DNA of 64,000 nt from Celeribacter litoreus (GCF_020165855.1 NZ_JAIUFY010000005.1:855243-919242), one strand, 5' to 3'; numbered from the stretch's first letter, positions 21,233-30,654 are shown. A program made the numbers and translations. The notes: generated by a model from the letters alone, not told the origin.

Positions 21233-23107
21233 TCAGGAGGCGCGGCGCATGCCCATGACGCGCGCACGGGCCCGCGGGTCGGAATCGAACAGCGAGGCAA
21301 GTTGTTCTGTCATCGCACCGGCGAGTTGCTCGGCGTCGGTGATCGTGACGGCGCGGTCGTAATAGCGGGTCACGTCGTGGCCGATCCCGATTGCGAGCAA
21401 TTCGACCTGACGCCGTTTCTCAATCATGCCGATCACGTCGCGCAGGTGCTTTTCGAGGTAGTTCGCGGGGTTCACAGACAGCGTGCTGTCGTCAACAGGC
21501 GCGCCGTCCGAGATCACCATGAGAATCTTACGCGCTTCCGGACGGCTCATCATCCGCTTGTGCGCCCATTCGAGCGCCTCACCGTCGATGTTTTCCTTCA
21601 GAAGGCCTTCTTTCATCATCAGGCCGAGGTTCGCGCGGGTGCGGCGCATCGGGGCGTCGGCGGATTTGTAGATGATGTGGCGCAGGTCATTGAGGCGGCC
21701 CGGATGCTGCGGACGGCCGGAATTCAGCCATTCTTCGCGGCTCAAGCCACCTTTCCACGCGCGTGTGGTAAAGCCGAGGACTTCGACCTTCACGTTGCAC
21801 CGCTCCAGCGTGCGGGCGAGCACGTCGGCACAGATGGCAGCGATCGAAATCGGACGACCGCGCATAGAGCCGGAGTTATCGAGCAACAGGGTCACGACGG
21901 TGTCGCGGAACTCTGTGTCTTTCTCGACTTTGAAACTCAGCGGCGTCGTCGGGTTGGCGACCACACGGGCGAGGCGGCCAGCGTCGAGAATACCCTCTTC
22001 GCGGTCGAATTCCCAAGAACGGTTCTGTTGCGCCTGAAGGCGACGCTGCAATTTGTTGGCGAGGCGCGACACAGCGCCCTTCAGCGGCTCTAGCTGTTGG
22101 TCGAGATACGCGCGCAGACGCTCAAGCTCTGCAGGTTCCGCGAGCTCTTCGGCCATGATTTCTTCGTCATGCTCCGAGGAGAAGACCAGATAATTCGGGT
22201 CCGCATCGGACACAGGGGCGGGCTGCGGCGGTTCGACCTCTGCCTCTTCCTGCGGAAGCTCGACCTCTTCGGTCATGTCCTCATCTGACAGGTCGGTGTC
22301 AGAAAGCGTCGCTTCCTGCATGTCCTGCTGTTCTTCTTGCGTGCTCTCGGATTGAGCGTCGCTCTCGTCTTCCTGCTCCTGCTCTTCGCCTTGATCCTGA
22401 GGCTCTTCTTCCTGCTCGTCGGTTTCGGCGGACTGGTCTTCTTCGGGATCGGGCTGATCGGGGTCCTCGCCGAGCTGATCGCCGTAGCCGAGCTCTTCGA
22501 TGATGCGGCGGGCGAGGCGGGCAAAACCCTTCTGATCTTCGAGCAGGTCGTCGATATTGTCGAAGGTTTCGACGGTCTGGCCGTCGATGAAGTCGCGCCA
22601 CAGATCAAGGACGTTCTCTGCTGATTTCGGCAGGGTTCGGCCCGTTGCCTTTTCGCGGAGGTAATATCCCATCGCCTGCGCGAGCGGCGCATCTTCGCGA
22701 TTCTTGATCCCGTCGTACCCGCGGCGCAGGGCATCGTTGTCGATTTTCGCGTCGATATTGCTCGCGGTGCCGGGCATGTGGCGGGCACCTGCGGCTTCGC
22801 AGCGGGCGCTTTCGAGCGCGTCGTAAATGTCGAACGCCATCTGGCCCTGCGGGGCATAGCGGTTGAACAGGCCCTTGTCGTGAAACCTGTGGCGAAGCGC
22901 CAACGCATCGGCGGTGCCGCGCGCGATCAGAACCTCTTCCTTGCTCATCCGCCGCGACACCTGCGGAAGACGCATGGTGTCGTTGCTCAGACCTGCTGGG
23001 TCCATCGAATAGGTCACCGTCAATTCGCTGTCATCGGCCATCACTTTGGTGGCCTCTGCGAGGGCTTTTTTGAACGGATCGGCTGGGTTTTCGATGGGCT
23101 TACTCAT
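21233..23107 (-). CDS. cobT: CobT, cobaltochelatase subunit
   Basis: Subunit of the aerobic CobN-CobS-CobT complex that inserts cobalt into hydrogenobyrinic acid a,c-diamide. The order is an N-terminal all-helical part, a very acidic Glu/Asp/Gln-rich linker (about 215-290), and a C-terminal VWA domain with the MIDAS motif DNSGSM at 410-415. Length 624 residues from the ATG at 23107; the frame is open upstream to 23257, but [16 protein letters not shown] matches the family start. cobN is not in this window. cobS lies 1.5 kb away on the same strand. Confidence 0.95.
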   Translation of the reverse strand: MSKPIENPADPFKKALAEATKVMADDSELTVTYSMDPAGLSNDTMRLPQVSRRMSKEEVLIARGTADALALRHRFHDKGLFNRYAPQGQMAFDIYDALESARCEAAGARHMPGTASNIDAKIDNDALRRGYDGIKNREDAPLAQAMGYYLREKATGRTLPKSAENVLDLWRDFIDGQTVETFDNIDDLLEDQKGFARLARRIIEELGYGDQLGEDPDQPDPEEDQSAETDEQEEEPQDQGEEQEQEDESDAQSESTQEEQQDMQEATLSDTDLSDEDMTEEVELPQEEAEVEPPQPAPVSDADPNYLVFSSEHDEEIMAEELAEPAELERLRAYLDQQLEPLKGAVSRLANKLQRRLQAQQNRSWEFDREEGILDAGRLARVVANPTTPLSFKVEKDTEFRDTVVTLLLDNSGSMRGRPISIAAICADVLARTLERCNVKVEVLGFTTRAWKGGLSREEWLNSGRPQHPGRLNDLRHIIYKSADAPMRRTRANLGLMMKEGLLKENIDGEALEWAHKRMMSRPEARKILMVISDGAPVDDSTLSVNPANYLEKHLRDVIGMIEKRRQVELLAIGIGHDVTRYYDRAVTITDAEQLAGAMTEQLASLFDSDPRARARVMGMRRAS

Positions 23108-23331
23108 GCGATTGTTAAACCACGCGGAAAGGGGCTGAGCAAGGGAAAGCGCATTGCGCGGCCTATTCGTCATTGCACAGGAAGTCGCCTGCACATCGCA
23201 CAGGTTCTGCGCATTTTCGCGCAAAACATAAGATTGAAACGATTCCGTGTGCGGCATTATTTGAGTGCAGACGGTGCGCAGACCTCTCCTCCTCCTCCCA
23301 ACTGCTGCGCACAGAATGAAAGGACTACACT

Positions 23332-23940
23332 ATGAGCGCACCTAAAATCGCTATCGTCATCGGCACCACCCGTGACGCCCGCTTTGCTGACACGCCTGCC
23401 AACTGGCTCCTCGAAAAAGCCAAAGAACTGAACACCGATCTCGATTTCGAACTCGTTGACCTGCGTGACTTCGATCTGCCGCTGTTCAATGAAATGGCGT
23501 CCAACCTCTGGATGCCGTCTGCAGACCTGAACGCCATCAAATGGCAGGAAAAAATGGCTGAATTCGACGGCTACATCTTTGTGACCGCAGAATACAACTC
23601 CTCTATCCCGGCGTCCCTGAAGAACGCACTCGACCAAGCCGGTAAAGAATGGGTCCGCAAGCCGGCCGCATTCCTCGGATACGGTGTTGTGGGTGCAGCC
23701 CGCGCAATCGAGCACCTGCGTGGCTCTGTCATCAACCTCCAGATGGTTCCGGTTCGCGCCTCCGTGCACATCTCCGGTTCCGACTTCTTCAAAGTTTCCC
23801 CGCTTGGTGCAGGCGAAGACTTCTCCACCATCGAAGCCAACATCCTCCCCTCTGTTGAAGCGATGCTGGGCGATCTCGCCTGGTGGACGTTCGCAACCAA
23901 ATCCGCACGTGAAACCGAGGCAGTGGCAGAAGCCGCCTAA
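23332..23940 (+). CDS. NADPH-dependent FMN reductase family protein
   Basis: Flavodoxin-fold oxidoreductase of 202 residues. IGTTRDARFADTPANWL (about 10-26) is the FMN phosphate loop, FVTAEYNSSIPASLKNALD (about 83-101) is the second FMN loop with the family pattern, and GYGVVGAARAIEHLR follows. Relatives reduce FMN, quinones, azo dyes or chromate with NAD(P)H; the substrate here is not known. It is divergent from cobT across 224 bp, has its own terminator and interrupts the cob gene run. Confidence 0.92.
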   Translation: MSAPKIAIVIGTTRDARFADTPANWLLEKAKELNTDLDFELVDLRDFDLPLFNEMASNLWMPSADLNAIKWQEKMAEFDGYIFVTAEYNSSIPASLKNALDQAGKEWVRKPAAFLGYGVVGAARAIEHLRGSVINLQMVPVRASVHISGSDFFKVSPLGAGEDFSTIEANILPSVEAMLGDLAWWTFATKSARETEAVAEAA

Positions 23941-23968
23941 GATCACGCGCAACGACGTCCCTCGTAGA

Positions 23969-24002
23969 AGGCCCGCTTCCCCCCAAGCGGGTCTTCTCTT
24001 TT
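23969..24002 (+). terminator. Rho-independent terminator after the FMN reductase
   Basis: 10-bp stem AGGCCCGCTT (23969-23978) / AAGCGGGTCT (23985-23994), loop CCCCCC, followed by TCTCTTTT. The end abuts the stop of the convergent small gene. Confidence 0.85.
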
Positions 24003-24007
24003 GTGGA

Positions 24008-24406
24008 TCAGCCGCCGAGAAGCATGCTTCGACACTGTGTGAGTTGCTCGGATGCGATCGTTTCGGCCCGCTCTGCCTTTGCCTGATCAAAGGAAAACCG
24101 CGTTGTCGCACGTAATTCGGACTGTGCGACATGGCCCGCAATGCGCAGTTCCTCAAATGTTTCGGCGTCCGCCGGATCGATAGTTGCAGCAAGTAAATCG
24201 AGCATTTGCTCTTTGAGCAGATATAAATCGTGATCCTCGAAATGTGCCGCATCGGCGGACAGGCGACCTGCGCAATATGCAAAGTGCCGTGCGAGAGAGG
24301 AGGATGACGTGCTCGTGGCCGCGACGGCCGGAGTGATGCAGCAGAGGCTTGCGACGATCGCCGTTCCCCACGAATGTGTTTTGATCTTCCCCAGAGTTAT
24401 TCCCAT
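24008..24406 (-). CDS. Hypothetical exported protein
   Basis: Not recognised. A 132-residue protein with a probable Sec signal peptide (hydrophobic about 12-30, cleavage after AVAA), then a Ser/Thr-rich stretch and a mainly helical, acidic mature part with two cysteines (HFAYCAGRL and LTQCRSML) that could form a disulfide. It lies alone between the FMN reductase and cobS. An AT-rich repeated element (24475-24504) lies about 70 bp upstream of its start. Confidence 0.7.
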   Translation of the reverse strand: MGITLGKIKTHSWGTAIVASLCCITPAVAATSTSSSSLARHFAYCAGRLSADAAHFEDHDLYLLKEQMLDLLAATIDPADAETFEELRIAGHVAQSELRATTRFSFDQAKAERAETIASEQLTQCRSMLLGG

Positions 24407-24474
24407 GCGCGCCCCCTTGTCATGGAACCGTTACATTCACGCTAGGGCGTGAGGGGGAGTCTGGCAAGAATTTT

Positions 24475-24504
24475 GTATATACTTCTGATATACTCGAAAT
24501 ATAC
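24475..24504. promoter_or_regulatory. AT-rich GTATAT/ATATAC repeat cluster
   Basis: GTATAT (24475-24480), GATATAC (24487-24493) and ATATAC (24499-24504) lie 12 and 12 bases apart. The outer pair forms an inverted repeat and the last two form a direct repeat. This is strikingly AT-rich for the region and sits upstream of the minus-strand exported protein. It could hold the -10 region or bind a regulator. Confidence 0.4.
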
Positions 24505-24537
24505 ACTTTGGACGGCGCCTCGATGCGACTGGCGCGC

Positions 24538-24568
24538 AAAGAAAACGGGCCCCCGAGGAGAGCCCGTC
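24538..24568 (-). terminator. Rho-independent terminator of cobS
   Basis: Read on the minus strand, ACGGGC / GCCCGT (plus positions 24562-24567 and 24545-24550) forms a GC-rich stem followed by TTTTCTTT. It lies 25 bp beyond the cobS stop. Confidence 0.75.
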
Positions 24569-24592
24569 TAAAACATCTGATTGTGGCGCAGT

Positions 24593-25561
24593 TTAGCCGG
24601 CGACGGAGGCCGCAGATTCCGGCAGTTCCTCGTCAAAGCAGCGCTGGTAGAACTCGGCGACGGTCTGGCGCTCCAGCTCATCACATTTGTTGAGGAAGGT
24701 CAGGCGGAACGCATAGCCGACGTCTCGGAAGATTTCAGCGTTTTGCGCCCAGGTGATCACGGTCCGCGGGCTCATCACGGTCGAAAGATCGCCGTTCATG
24801 AAGGCGGTCCGGGTCAGGTCGGCCACAGAAACCATTTGAGAGATCGTCTGACGACCTTTCTCGTTGTTGTAATGCGGCGCTTTGGACAGAACGATGGCGC
24901 TCTCTGCATCGTGGCTCAGATAGTTGAGCGTCGCAACGAGGGACCAACGGTCCATCTGCGCTTGGTTGATCTGCTGAGTGCCGTGGTAGAGGCCGGTGGT
25001 GTCGCCGAGGCCGACGGTGTTCGCCGTCGCGAAGAGGCGGAAATACGGGTTCGGCGTGATCACTTCGTTCTGGTCGAGCAACGTGAGTTTGCCGTCATGT
25101 TCCAGAACGCGCTGGATCACGAACATCACGTCGGCGCGGCCTGCATCGTACTCGTCGAACACAATGGCGCAGGGGTTGCGCAGCGCCCACGGCAGGATGC
25201 CTTCTTGGAAGACAGTGACCTGTTTGCCGTCCACGAGTTTGATCGCGTCTTTACCGATGAGGTCGATACGGGAGATGTGGCTGTCGAGGTTCACACGCAC
25301 CGACGGCCAGTTGAGACGCGCGGCCACCTGTTCGATGTGCGTGGATTTACCCGTGCCGTGATAGCCCTGAATCATCACGCGGCGATTGTGTGAGAACCCT
25401 GCAAGAATTGCGAGGGTGGTTTCCGGATCGAATTTGTAGGTCGGGTCCAGATCCGGCACACGGTCGGTCGCCTCGGCAAAGCCTTTGACGGTCATGTCCG
25501 TGTCGATGCCAAAAACGTCGCGCACGGAGATGACTTCGGTCGGTTTGAGATTGGCGTCCAT
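24593..25561 (-). CDS. cobS: CobS, cobaltochelatase AAA+ subunit
   Basis: AAA+ ATPase (MoxR-like) partner of CobT that powers cobalt insertion by CobN. Walker [10 protein letters not shown] is at residues 66-74 and the Walker B segment IVFDEYDAG near 138-146. The N-terminal [11 protein letters not shown] segment is diagnostic of CobS. Length 322 residues. The open frame runs on upstream to 26575 but crosses the divergent FAS1 gene and carries no family sequence, so the ATG at 25561 is used. It has its own terminator, so in this genome it is not in one transcript with cobT. Confidence 0.95.
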   Translation of the reverse strand: MDANLKPTEVISVRDVFGIDTDMTVKGFAEATDRVPDLDPTYKFDPETTLAILAGFSHNRRVMIQGYHGTGKSTHIEQVAARLNWPSVRVNLDSHISRIDLIGKDAIKLVDGKQVTVFQEGILPWALRNPCAIVFDEYDAGRADVMFVIQRVLEHDGKLTLLDQNEVITPNPYFRLFATANTVGLGDTTGLYHGTQQINQAQMDRWSLVATLNYLSHDAESAIVLSKAPHYNNEKGRQTISQMVSVADLTRTAFMNGDLSTVMSPRTVITWAQNAEIFRDVGYAFRLTFLNKCDELERQTVAEFYQRCFDEELPESAASVAG

Positions 25562-25698
25562 ATGTGGCCTCGTGTTGGCTAAATTTCGTCCGCACCTGTT
25601 TGCCCTGTCTGATCCATGGGTGCAAGGGGAGAGCGGGGGCATTTCTGCAAGGCGACCTCTGCAACTCGGAACGGGCCTCACGAATACGTGTGTGTTTG

Positions 25699-25715
25699 TG
25701 AATGAACCACATTCA
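25699..25715. promoter_or_regulatory. Inverted repeat upstream of the FAS1 gene
   Basis: Perfect TGAATG-AACCA-CATTCA palindrome in the 228-bp divergent region between cobS and the FAS1 gene, 74 bp before the FAS1 ATG. It may be an operator; no factor is suggested by the sequence. Confidence 0.35.
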
Positions 25716-25789
25716 TCCAAGTTCACAGCTCGCCCCGTAGTCCCGGTAACTCTGACGCAAAGTTGGGGTCCATAAAGGGAGATACACAA

Positions 25790-26347
25790 ATGAAACGCAT
25801 TCTTACGACCGCCGCCGCCGCCCTCGTCGCCACTGCCGCTTTTGCCGATGGGCAGATGGGCAAGAACCCGATGGTCGGCGGTGCCGCCATGTACGCTGAC
25901 AAAAACATCGTCGAAAACGCTGTGAACTCGGCCGATCACACGACCCTCGTTGCCGCCGTTCAGGCCGCCGGTCTCGTGGACACGCTTGCAAGCGAAGGAC
26001 CGTTCACCGTCTTCGCGCCCGTCAACGCGGCATTCTCCGCTCTGCCTGAAGGCACTGTTGAATCGCTTCTGATGGAAGAGAACAAAGACCAGCTCACCAA
26101 AATTCTCACCTGTCACGTGGTCGCAGCGGATGTGATGTCCGAAGCGCTCGTCGGCATGATCCAGGATGATGGCGGTGTTCACGCAATCCCGACCGTCGGC
26201 GGCTGCACCCTCAACGCCATGGTCAAAGACGGCATGGTGATGATCGAAGACGAACAGGGCAACACCGCGACCGTGACGATCGCCGATGTCGATCAGTCGA
26301 ATGGCGTGATCCACGTGATCGACACCGTATTGCTTCCCGCTATGTAA
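25790..26347 (+). CDS. Fasciclin (FAS1) domain secreted protein
   Basis: A 185-residue exported protein: signal peptide about 1-19 (cleavage near AFAD), then one FAS1 domain. [36 protein letters not shown] and the terminal [12 protein letters not shown] are the family landmarks. Two cysteines (LTCHV, GGCTL) probably pair. FAS1 proteins are linked to adhesion or envelope functions, but the role here is unknown. AGGGAG precedes the ATG, and a strong terminator follows. Confidence 0.93.
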   Translation: MKRILTTAAAALVATAAFADGQMGKNPMVGGAAMYADKNIVENAVNSADHTTLVAAVQAAGLVDTLASEGPFTVFAPVNAAFSALPEGTVESLLMEENKDQLTKILTCHVVAADVMSEALVGMIQDDGGVHAIPTVGGCTLNAMVKDGMVMIEDEQGNTATVTIADVDQSNGVIHVIDTVLLPAM

Positions 26348-26378
26348 TCTCCGAGGCCTTGTCAGGGCCCATGTGGGG

Positions 26379-26410
26379 AAGGGCGCTCCGGTCGGGGCGC
26401 CCTTTTTTAT
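26379..26410 (+). terminator. Rho-independent terminator of the FAS1 gene
   Basis: 8-bp stem AAGGGCGC (26379-26386) / GCGCCCTT (26397-26404) followed by a T-rich tract. Confidence 0.88.
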
Positions 26411-26484
26411 TTTGGATCGGGTTTGCCTCGGCGTAACGGTGTGCCTAGATAAGGACAAATGAAAGTCCGTGTGGAGACAATGAC

Positions 26485-27453
26485 ATGAGCGGCCTGCTGG
26501 CACTATTGGATGACGTCGCGGGGATCGCGAAAGTGGCGGCGGCGAATGTTGATGACATCGCCTCTCAGGCAGCAAAAGCCTCTGCCAAGGCGGCTGGCGC
26601 GGTCATTGACGATGCGGCAGTTACGCCGAAATACCTGACCGGATTCGCCCCCGCCCGCGAATTGCCGATCGTGGGCAAGATCGCGTTGGGGTCCATCCGC
26701 AACAAACTCCTGATCCTGCTGCCCGCTGCGCTCTTGCTCGCGAGTTTCGCACCGTGGCTGATCACGCCGCTCCTGATGCTCGGCGGGTCCTACCTGTGTT
26801 TTGAAGGCGCGGAAAAGGTCTATCACCTCTTCAAACCCCACGCCCCGCATGCGGACGGGCACAAGGAAGAAGAGGGAGACCCAAGCCATCTCGAAGAGCA
26901 GAAAGTCGCAGGCGCGGTGAAGACCGACTTTATCCTGTCGGCAGAGATTATGACGATCATCCTCGCGGCGCTCGACACAGATCAATCCATCTGGTTTCAG
27001 GCAGGTGCGCTCGCGCTCGCGGGAATTATCATCACGGTCGTTGTCTACGGCAGTGTCGCACTGATCGTGAAAGCGGATGACTTTGGACTTTGGCTCGCCC
27101 GCGTCGGGCGGTTGTCCGTCACGCGCACCATCGGGCGCGGGATCGTGAAATTCATGCCCTACCTTATGAAAGTGCTCATGATCGTCGGCACGGCAGCCAT
27201 GATTTGGGTCGGCGGGTCGATTGTGATCCATGGGCTTCATGAACTCGGGATGCATCACCCCTATGAAGACATCCACCACATCGCTGAATTGACTGCACAT
27301 GCTTTTGAGAGCGCGGCCGGCTTCGTGAACTGGTTCGTGACGGCCTTTTTCGACGGTATTTTCGGCCTGATCTACGGGTTGATCCTCATTCCCATCGTGG
27401 CCAAAGTGATCAATCCCGTAATCCAAAGTGTTCTGCCCAAAAAGCAGCATTGA
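26485..27453 (+). CDS. DUF808 family inner-membrane protein (YedI-like)
   Basis: A 322-residue membrane protein starting [16 protein letters not shown], with the diagnostic [13 protein letters not shown] and [16 protein letters not shown] segments. About six hydrophobic segments follow; a charged, His-rich loop (about 112-132, [14 protein letters not shown]) separates them. DUF808 proteins are widespread and of unknown function. GGAG lies upstream of the ATG. It is monocistronic, between two terminators. Confidence 0.92.
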   Translation: MSGLLALLDDVAGIAKVAAANVDDIASQAAKASAKAAGAVIDDAAVTPKYLTGFAPARELPIVGKIALGSIRNKLLILLPAALLLASFAPWLITPLLMLGGSYLCFEGAEKVYHLFKPHAPHADGHKEEEGDPSHLEEQKVAGAVKTDFILSAEIMTIILAALDTDQSIWFQAGALALAGIIITVVVYGSVALIVKADDFGLWLARVGRLSVTRTIGRGIVKFMPYLMKVLMIVGTAAMIWVGGSIVIHGLHELGMHHPYEDIHHIAELTAHAFESAAGFVNWFVTAFFDGIFGLIYGLILIPIVAKVINPVIQSVLPKKQH

Positions 27454-27459
27454 TCGCAC

Positions 27460-27490
27460 CTTACGTCTCGTAAGTTTATGATTTTAATTA
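27460..27490 (+). terminator. Possible weak terminator of the DUF808 gene
   Basis: 6-bp stem CTTACG (27460-27465) / CGTAAG (27469-27474), loop TCT, then TTTATGATTTT. The stem is short. Confidence 0.5.
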
Positions 27491-27563
27491 CTTAAAACTT
27501 GACGCCCTTCGGCGCATTGGGACGGTGAACCAAAGGTTTTCCATTCTACGTGCCGAGGTTGTC

Positions 27564-28616
27564 ATGCGCTCTTCGAAAATTTCTTTCATACTTCTCCCAT
27601 CCCTCGTGGCTCTGACCACTCTGACCGCTTGCGTCGAGCCGGGAACGACCGACACACAGACGTCCCGCGCGAAAGGTCCGACACTTACGTTGCCGGAAAT
27701 GGTCGCACAAAATAATGCGCTCGTTGCGAACACCTTGGATGCGCAGGCGACGGAGAAGTGTGGTGACAAAGAGAGTGTTCGGCAAGAAAAGACGGACTGG
27801 CTCACCGAGAGAAAAGGCCGGTCGTCGTATAACTCCACGCGGGAGTATCGTGAATCTCACAAGCTCGCACGCGATTGGTTTGTGGAGGCCATAGATTGTC
27901 GTCAGAAACTCGTTAATAAGGCGGCGGTTGAGCGGGGATACGAGCTTGGTTATGCCCAAAATGTTTACGACAGTTTGGAAACGGCAGCGGTAGAAAACTC
28001 TCTCGAACTCCGTGCGCCCAATACGCTCGGCGACGAGATTCAGGCTTTCGAGGAAACACAGGCCAAGGTCATAAGCGGTTTGGCGTTGGAAGAAAATAAC
28101 ATCAAAAGGTCTGAGGCCTATCGCCGCGCAGAGGCGGCGAGTTGGGCAAATGCATTCAATGCGGCGGTCACAAACTTTTCCGCCAACTACGGCACGCCGG
28201 GGTATAGCGCCGGGAACGTGAACAGCCTGAACTCCTTTGCCAATTCACTAAGCACCGCTGCGGGCCGTGACGCCATCCAAGTCTACTCTTACAACCTCGG
28301 CACCTATGAGACGATCAAGAATGTCTATGGGACGGGCGGTGGCTCCGGATCGTCGAGCGGATTCCACCTGACTATGAGTGAGAGCGGCGGCGATCACATA
28401 GCTGTGGCCAATCAAAACGCCGAAAAGCTGTGCTTAGGGAATGGCAATCAGACGGTCTATTGTAAGGACCTCGACAGTCACAATAAGCAAATGGAAGCGG
28501 CTTGGGAAAAGCGTCGGGTCGAAATGATGTGTACTCCCATACCCAGAGTACCATTTAAATGTGCGGAAAGCCTCTCATCCGAGCAAACAGGGCCAAGCAC
28601 GGTCACTGACCGATAG
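27564..28616 (+). CDS. Hypothetical lipoprotein
   Basis: Not recognised. A 350-residue protein from the ATG at 27564, which has GAGG five bases upstream; the frame is open to 27525. A signal peptide ends in LTAC, so the protein is probably lipidated at Cys23. The mature part is mostly helical and charged, with a Gly/Ser-rich stretch (TGGGSGSSSG, about 269-278) and six further cysteines, four of them near the C-terminus. Codon use is less GC-biased than in its neighbours. It lies alone between dnaJ-like and DUF808 genes and may be a lineage-specific acquisition. Confidence 0.75.
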   Translation: MRSSKISFILLPSLVALTTLTACVEPGTTDTQTSRAKGPTLTLPEMVAQNNALVANTLDAQATEKCGDKESVRQEKTDWLTERKGRSSYNSTREYRESHKLARDWFVEAIDCRQKLVNKAAVERGYELGYAQNVYDSLETAAVENSLELRAPNTLGDEIQAFEETQAKVISGLALEENNIKRSEAYRRAEAASWANAFNAAVTNFSANYGTPGYSAGNVNSLNSFANSLSTAAGRDAIQVYSYNLGTYETIKNVYGTGGGSGSSSGFHLTMSESGGDHIAVANQNAEKLCLGNGNQTVYCKDLDSHNKQMEAAWEKRRVEMMCTPIPRVPFKCAESLSSEQTGPSTVTDR

Positions 28617-28638
28617 GTTCGCACGCAGCATTTCCAAT

Positions 28639-28674
28639 AAAAAAGGGACGGCCTGAACCGTCCCTTTTTCTTTT
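28639..28674. terminator. Bidirectional terminator between lipoprotein and J-domain genes
   Basis: Stem GGGACGG (28645-28651) / CCGTCCC (28658-28664) flanked by AAAAAA on the left and TTTTTCTTTT on the right. It can therefore act on both convergent transcripts. Confidence 0.9.
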
Positions 28675-28689
28675 CTCAACTGCCGTTCG

Positions 28690-29325
28690 TCACTTGAACC
28701 AGCGGCTGTCCTTGAGTTGGTCCCATGCCCAGACAACCTGTTGCAACTGCTCTTCCTGAGAGCGGTCGCCGCCGTTGACGTCGGGGTGAAGGATTTTGAT
28801 CAGGGACTTGTACTGTTTCTTGATCTCGGCCTTGGTCCAGTGGTCTTTGGCCTCAAGAATGTCGATGGCCTGACGTTCCACCGGCGGCAGCTTGCGTGTC
28901 GGGGCACCGGGATCGGACTTGCCCGGATTGCGCGTCGCGTTTTCACCGAGAACCTCATGCGCATCGTCGATGCCCAAACGTTCCCACGCGCGCTGTTCTA
29001 CAGACTTGCGGCCGAACGGCTTTGTCGGACGGTCGCCGACTTGGGAATCCTTATAGGCCCGCTCCATCTCTGCTTCTGTCGCGTTGGTGAAGAAGTTCCA
29101 TTGCAGGTTATATTCGCGCACGTGTTCTTTGCAGAACCATTTGTACTGATCGAGATGATCAGGGGAGCGGGGTGCACGATATTGGCCGGGTTCATCACAG
29201 CCGTCCCACTCGCATTTCCGTTTCGAGGTCTCGAACGCGCCAGACATACCGCGCCGTCCGCCGCGTCTGTTCTTTTTCGCGGAAGAAACCGACATATCAA
29301 AACCGAAGGGGTCTTTTTTATCCAT
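28690..29325 (-). CDS. J-domain (DnaJ-like) protein
   Basis: A 211-residue co-chaperone-like protein whose J domain is at the C-terminus (about 150-211) with the HPD tripeptide in ILHPDVNGG. The N-terminal part carries CEWDGC and a CKEHVREYNLQWNFF segment, a putative small metal site (Cys-Cys-Cys-His). This architecture is the DnaJ-like family found beside cobS and bolA in alphaproteobacteria. The ATG at 29325 gives MDKKDPFGFDMSVS, the family start; the frame is open to 29535. It is divergent from bolA across about 70 bp. Confidence 0.92.
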   Translation of the reverse strand: MDKKDPFGFDMSVSSAKKNRRGGRRGMSGAFETSKRKCEWDGCDEPGQYRAPRSPDHLDQYKWFCKEHVREYNLQWNFFTNATEAEMERAYKDSQVGDRPTKPFGRKSVEQRAWERLGIDDAHEVLGENATRNPGKSDPGAPTRKLPPVERQAIDILEAKDHWTKAEIKKQYKSLIKILHPDVNGGDRSQEEQLQQVVWAWDQLKDSRWFK

Positions 29326-29395
29326 CTGCCTCAAACCTTTTCGACTCGGACGCAAGACTTTAGATGAGAATGACAAAATGGAAAAGGGTGGTGAG

Positions 29396-29653
29396 ATGAG
29401 AATTGCCGACGAAATGGAAAAGCGCCTGACAGAGGCGTTTGCGCCCACTGCGATGGAGATCGTGGACGACAGCGCAAGCCACGCGGGCCACGCAGGTGTC
29501 GAGGGCCTGTCGGGTGAGACGCATTTCAACGTCATGATCCGCTCTGCGGCGTTTGAGGGGCAATCCCGCGTGATGCGTCACCGCATGGTGCACAAAGCCT
29601 TGGGCGATCTCGTGCCGCGCATCCATGCGCTCGCGCTTGATCTCGACGTTTAG
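29396..29653 (+). CDS. BolA family protein
   Basis: An 85-residue BolA/IbaG-fold protein. Family members bind monothiol glutaredoxins and take part in iron-sulfur handling and morphology control. The DDSASHAGHAG segment and GETHFNV..I followed by RHRMVHKAL are characteristic. The ATG at 29396 (MRIADEMEKRL) matches the usual start; an in-frame ATG at 29378 would add six residues. The stop shares TTAG with the convergent next gene. No grxD is adjacent in this window. Confidence 0.9.
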   Translation: MRIADEMEKRLTEAFAPTAMEIVDDSASHAGHAGVEGLSGETHFNVMIRSAAFEGQSRVMRHRMVHKALGDLVPRIHALALDLDV

Positions 29654-30066
29654 GACTCGCGGTCTTCGGCGATTTCGTCCGCGACGTCCGGGGCAACGGC
29701 GCGTGCCTTCGCGCCTGCGCCGTCTTCGACGACGGACGGGAAGGGGGCTGATGCCTCTGGCACAGAGCGGCTTGCAGAGAGGGGTTTAGGCGCTGCCTCC
29801 ACCTCTGTCGTCTCTGGCACGGCGGGGGCGATTCCTGCCTCACGGCGGAACACCAGAATCGTGTGGTAGTTCACGGTCTTGGACGTAATGCCGGAGCGTT
29901 CTTCCATCGGGACGAGGTCCGCACGCAGGTATTCCCAGCCGTCCGCGGCCTTCTCATTCAGGAGCGTCGTCATCGCCTGTGCAATCCGTCCCTCCGCGCT
30001 TTTGACGCCTTTGGCTTTCTCGCCTTTGCGGGGCGCGGGGATGGTCAGATACTCGTAGAGGGGCAT
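29650..30066 (-). CDS. DUF4177 domain protein with Pro/Ala/Glu-rich tail
   Basis: A 138-residue protein. The N-terminal half (about 1-75: MPLYEYLTIPAPRKG, NEKAADGWEYLRADLVP, YHTILVFRR) is a DUF4177 domain. The second half is a low-complexity tail rich in Ala, Pro, Glu and Ser, likely disordered. The ATG at 30066 is chosen because it begins the domain; the frame is open to 30120. It follows the thioesterase gene after 63 bp. Its stop overlaps the bolA stop by four bases. Function unknown. Confidence 0.85.
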   Translation of the reverse strand: MPLYEYLTIPAPRKGEKAKGVKSAEGRIAQAMTTLLNEKAADGWEYLRADLVPMEERSGITSKTVNYHTILVFRREAGIAPAVPETTEVEAAPKPLSASRSVPEASAPFPSVVEDGAGAKARAVAPDVADEIAEDRES

Positions 30067-30129
30067 GGAACTCTCCTGGATGACGAAGCCAAGGTTTAGC
30101 GTTGGAAGGCTGAGGGTCAATAGCAGCGA

Positions 30130-30615
30130 TCACGCGGGGCCATTTGACAGGGATATGGAGCGGCCCGCCTGCGGTGGTGTTGGGAGCGCGGCGTGCGCGT
30201 CTTTCATCGCGGTCAGCTTTTCTACGACCTCGGGCGGGAAGGGAACAACGCGCGGGCCGGACATATCGACGTGGAGCAAAAGCTCCTCGGCCGTCGCGGA
30301 CAGCCAGCCGTCCTCATGCCAGATTTCGTGAAACAGGATCATGCGTTTGGCGTCAAAATCGAGGAGCTGCGTGCGGACCCGTGTGATGTCGCCGAGCTTC
30401 AGTTCACGCTTGTAGCAGATGTGGAATTCGGCGGTGTAGGTCGTGTGGCGCGCGGACTTCGCATAGGCCTCACCGAGCCCGATGAGCGCATACATCTGAT
30501 CGCCGCCCTCATCTGTGATCGCCGCATAATAGGCCATGTTGATATGGCCATTGTAATCGACCCACTCGGGGCGAACGGCGATGGGCGTGGATATATGGGG
30601 AACGGGCAAGGTCAT
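30130..30615 (-). CDS. Hotdog-fold acyl-CoA thioesterase
   Basis: A 161-residue 4HBT-type thioesterase. RPEWVDYNGHINMAYY (about 15-30) carries the catalytic Asp and the Asn-Gly-His pattern of the 4-hydroxybenzoyl-CoA thioesterase group. FHICYKRELKLGD and FHEIWHEDGWLSATAEEL match the subgroup often placed with carnitine/betaine CoA metabolism, but no such genes are adjacent here, so the substrate is left open. It lies downstream of gatB on the same strand, separated by a terminator. Confidence 0.88.
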   Translation of the reverse strand: MTLPVPHISTPIAVRPEWVDYNGHINMAYYAAITDEGGDQMYALIGLGEAYAKSARHTTYTAEFHICYKRELKLGDITRVRTQLLDFDAKRMILFHEIWHEDGWLSATAEELLLHVDMSGPRVVPFPPEVVEKLTAMKDAHAALPTPPQAGRSISLSNGPA

Positions 30616-30621
30616 GGCATG

Positions 30622-30647
30622 AAAAAGCCGCCCCGAGAGGCGGCTTT
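30622..30647 (-). terminator. Rho-independent terminator of gatB
   Basis: Perfect 9-bp stem AAAGCCGCC (30624-30632) / GGCGGCTTT (30639-30647). On the minus strand it ends in a run of five T. It lies 8 bp beyond the gatB stop. Confidence 0.85.
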
Positions 30648-30654
30648 GTGATCC

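Noticed and set aside
20816-22093. 425-codon plus-strand open frame
   Set aside because: Spans the antisense of aminopeptidase P and cobT and has no family features.
25562-26575. N-terminal extension of cobS
   Set aside because: It would overlap the divergent FAS1 gene completely and carries no CobS sequence.
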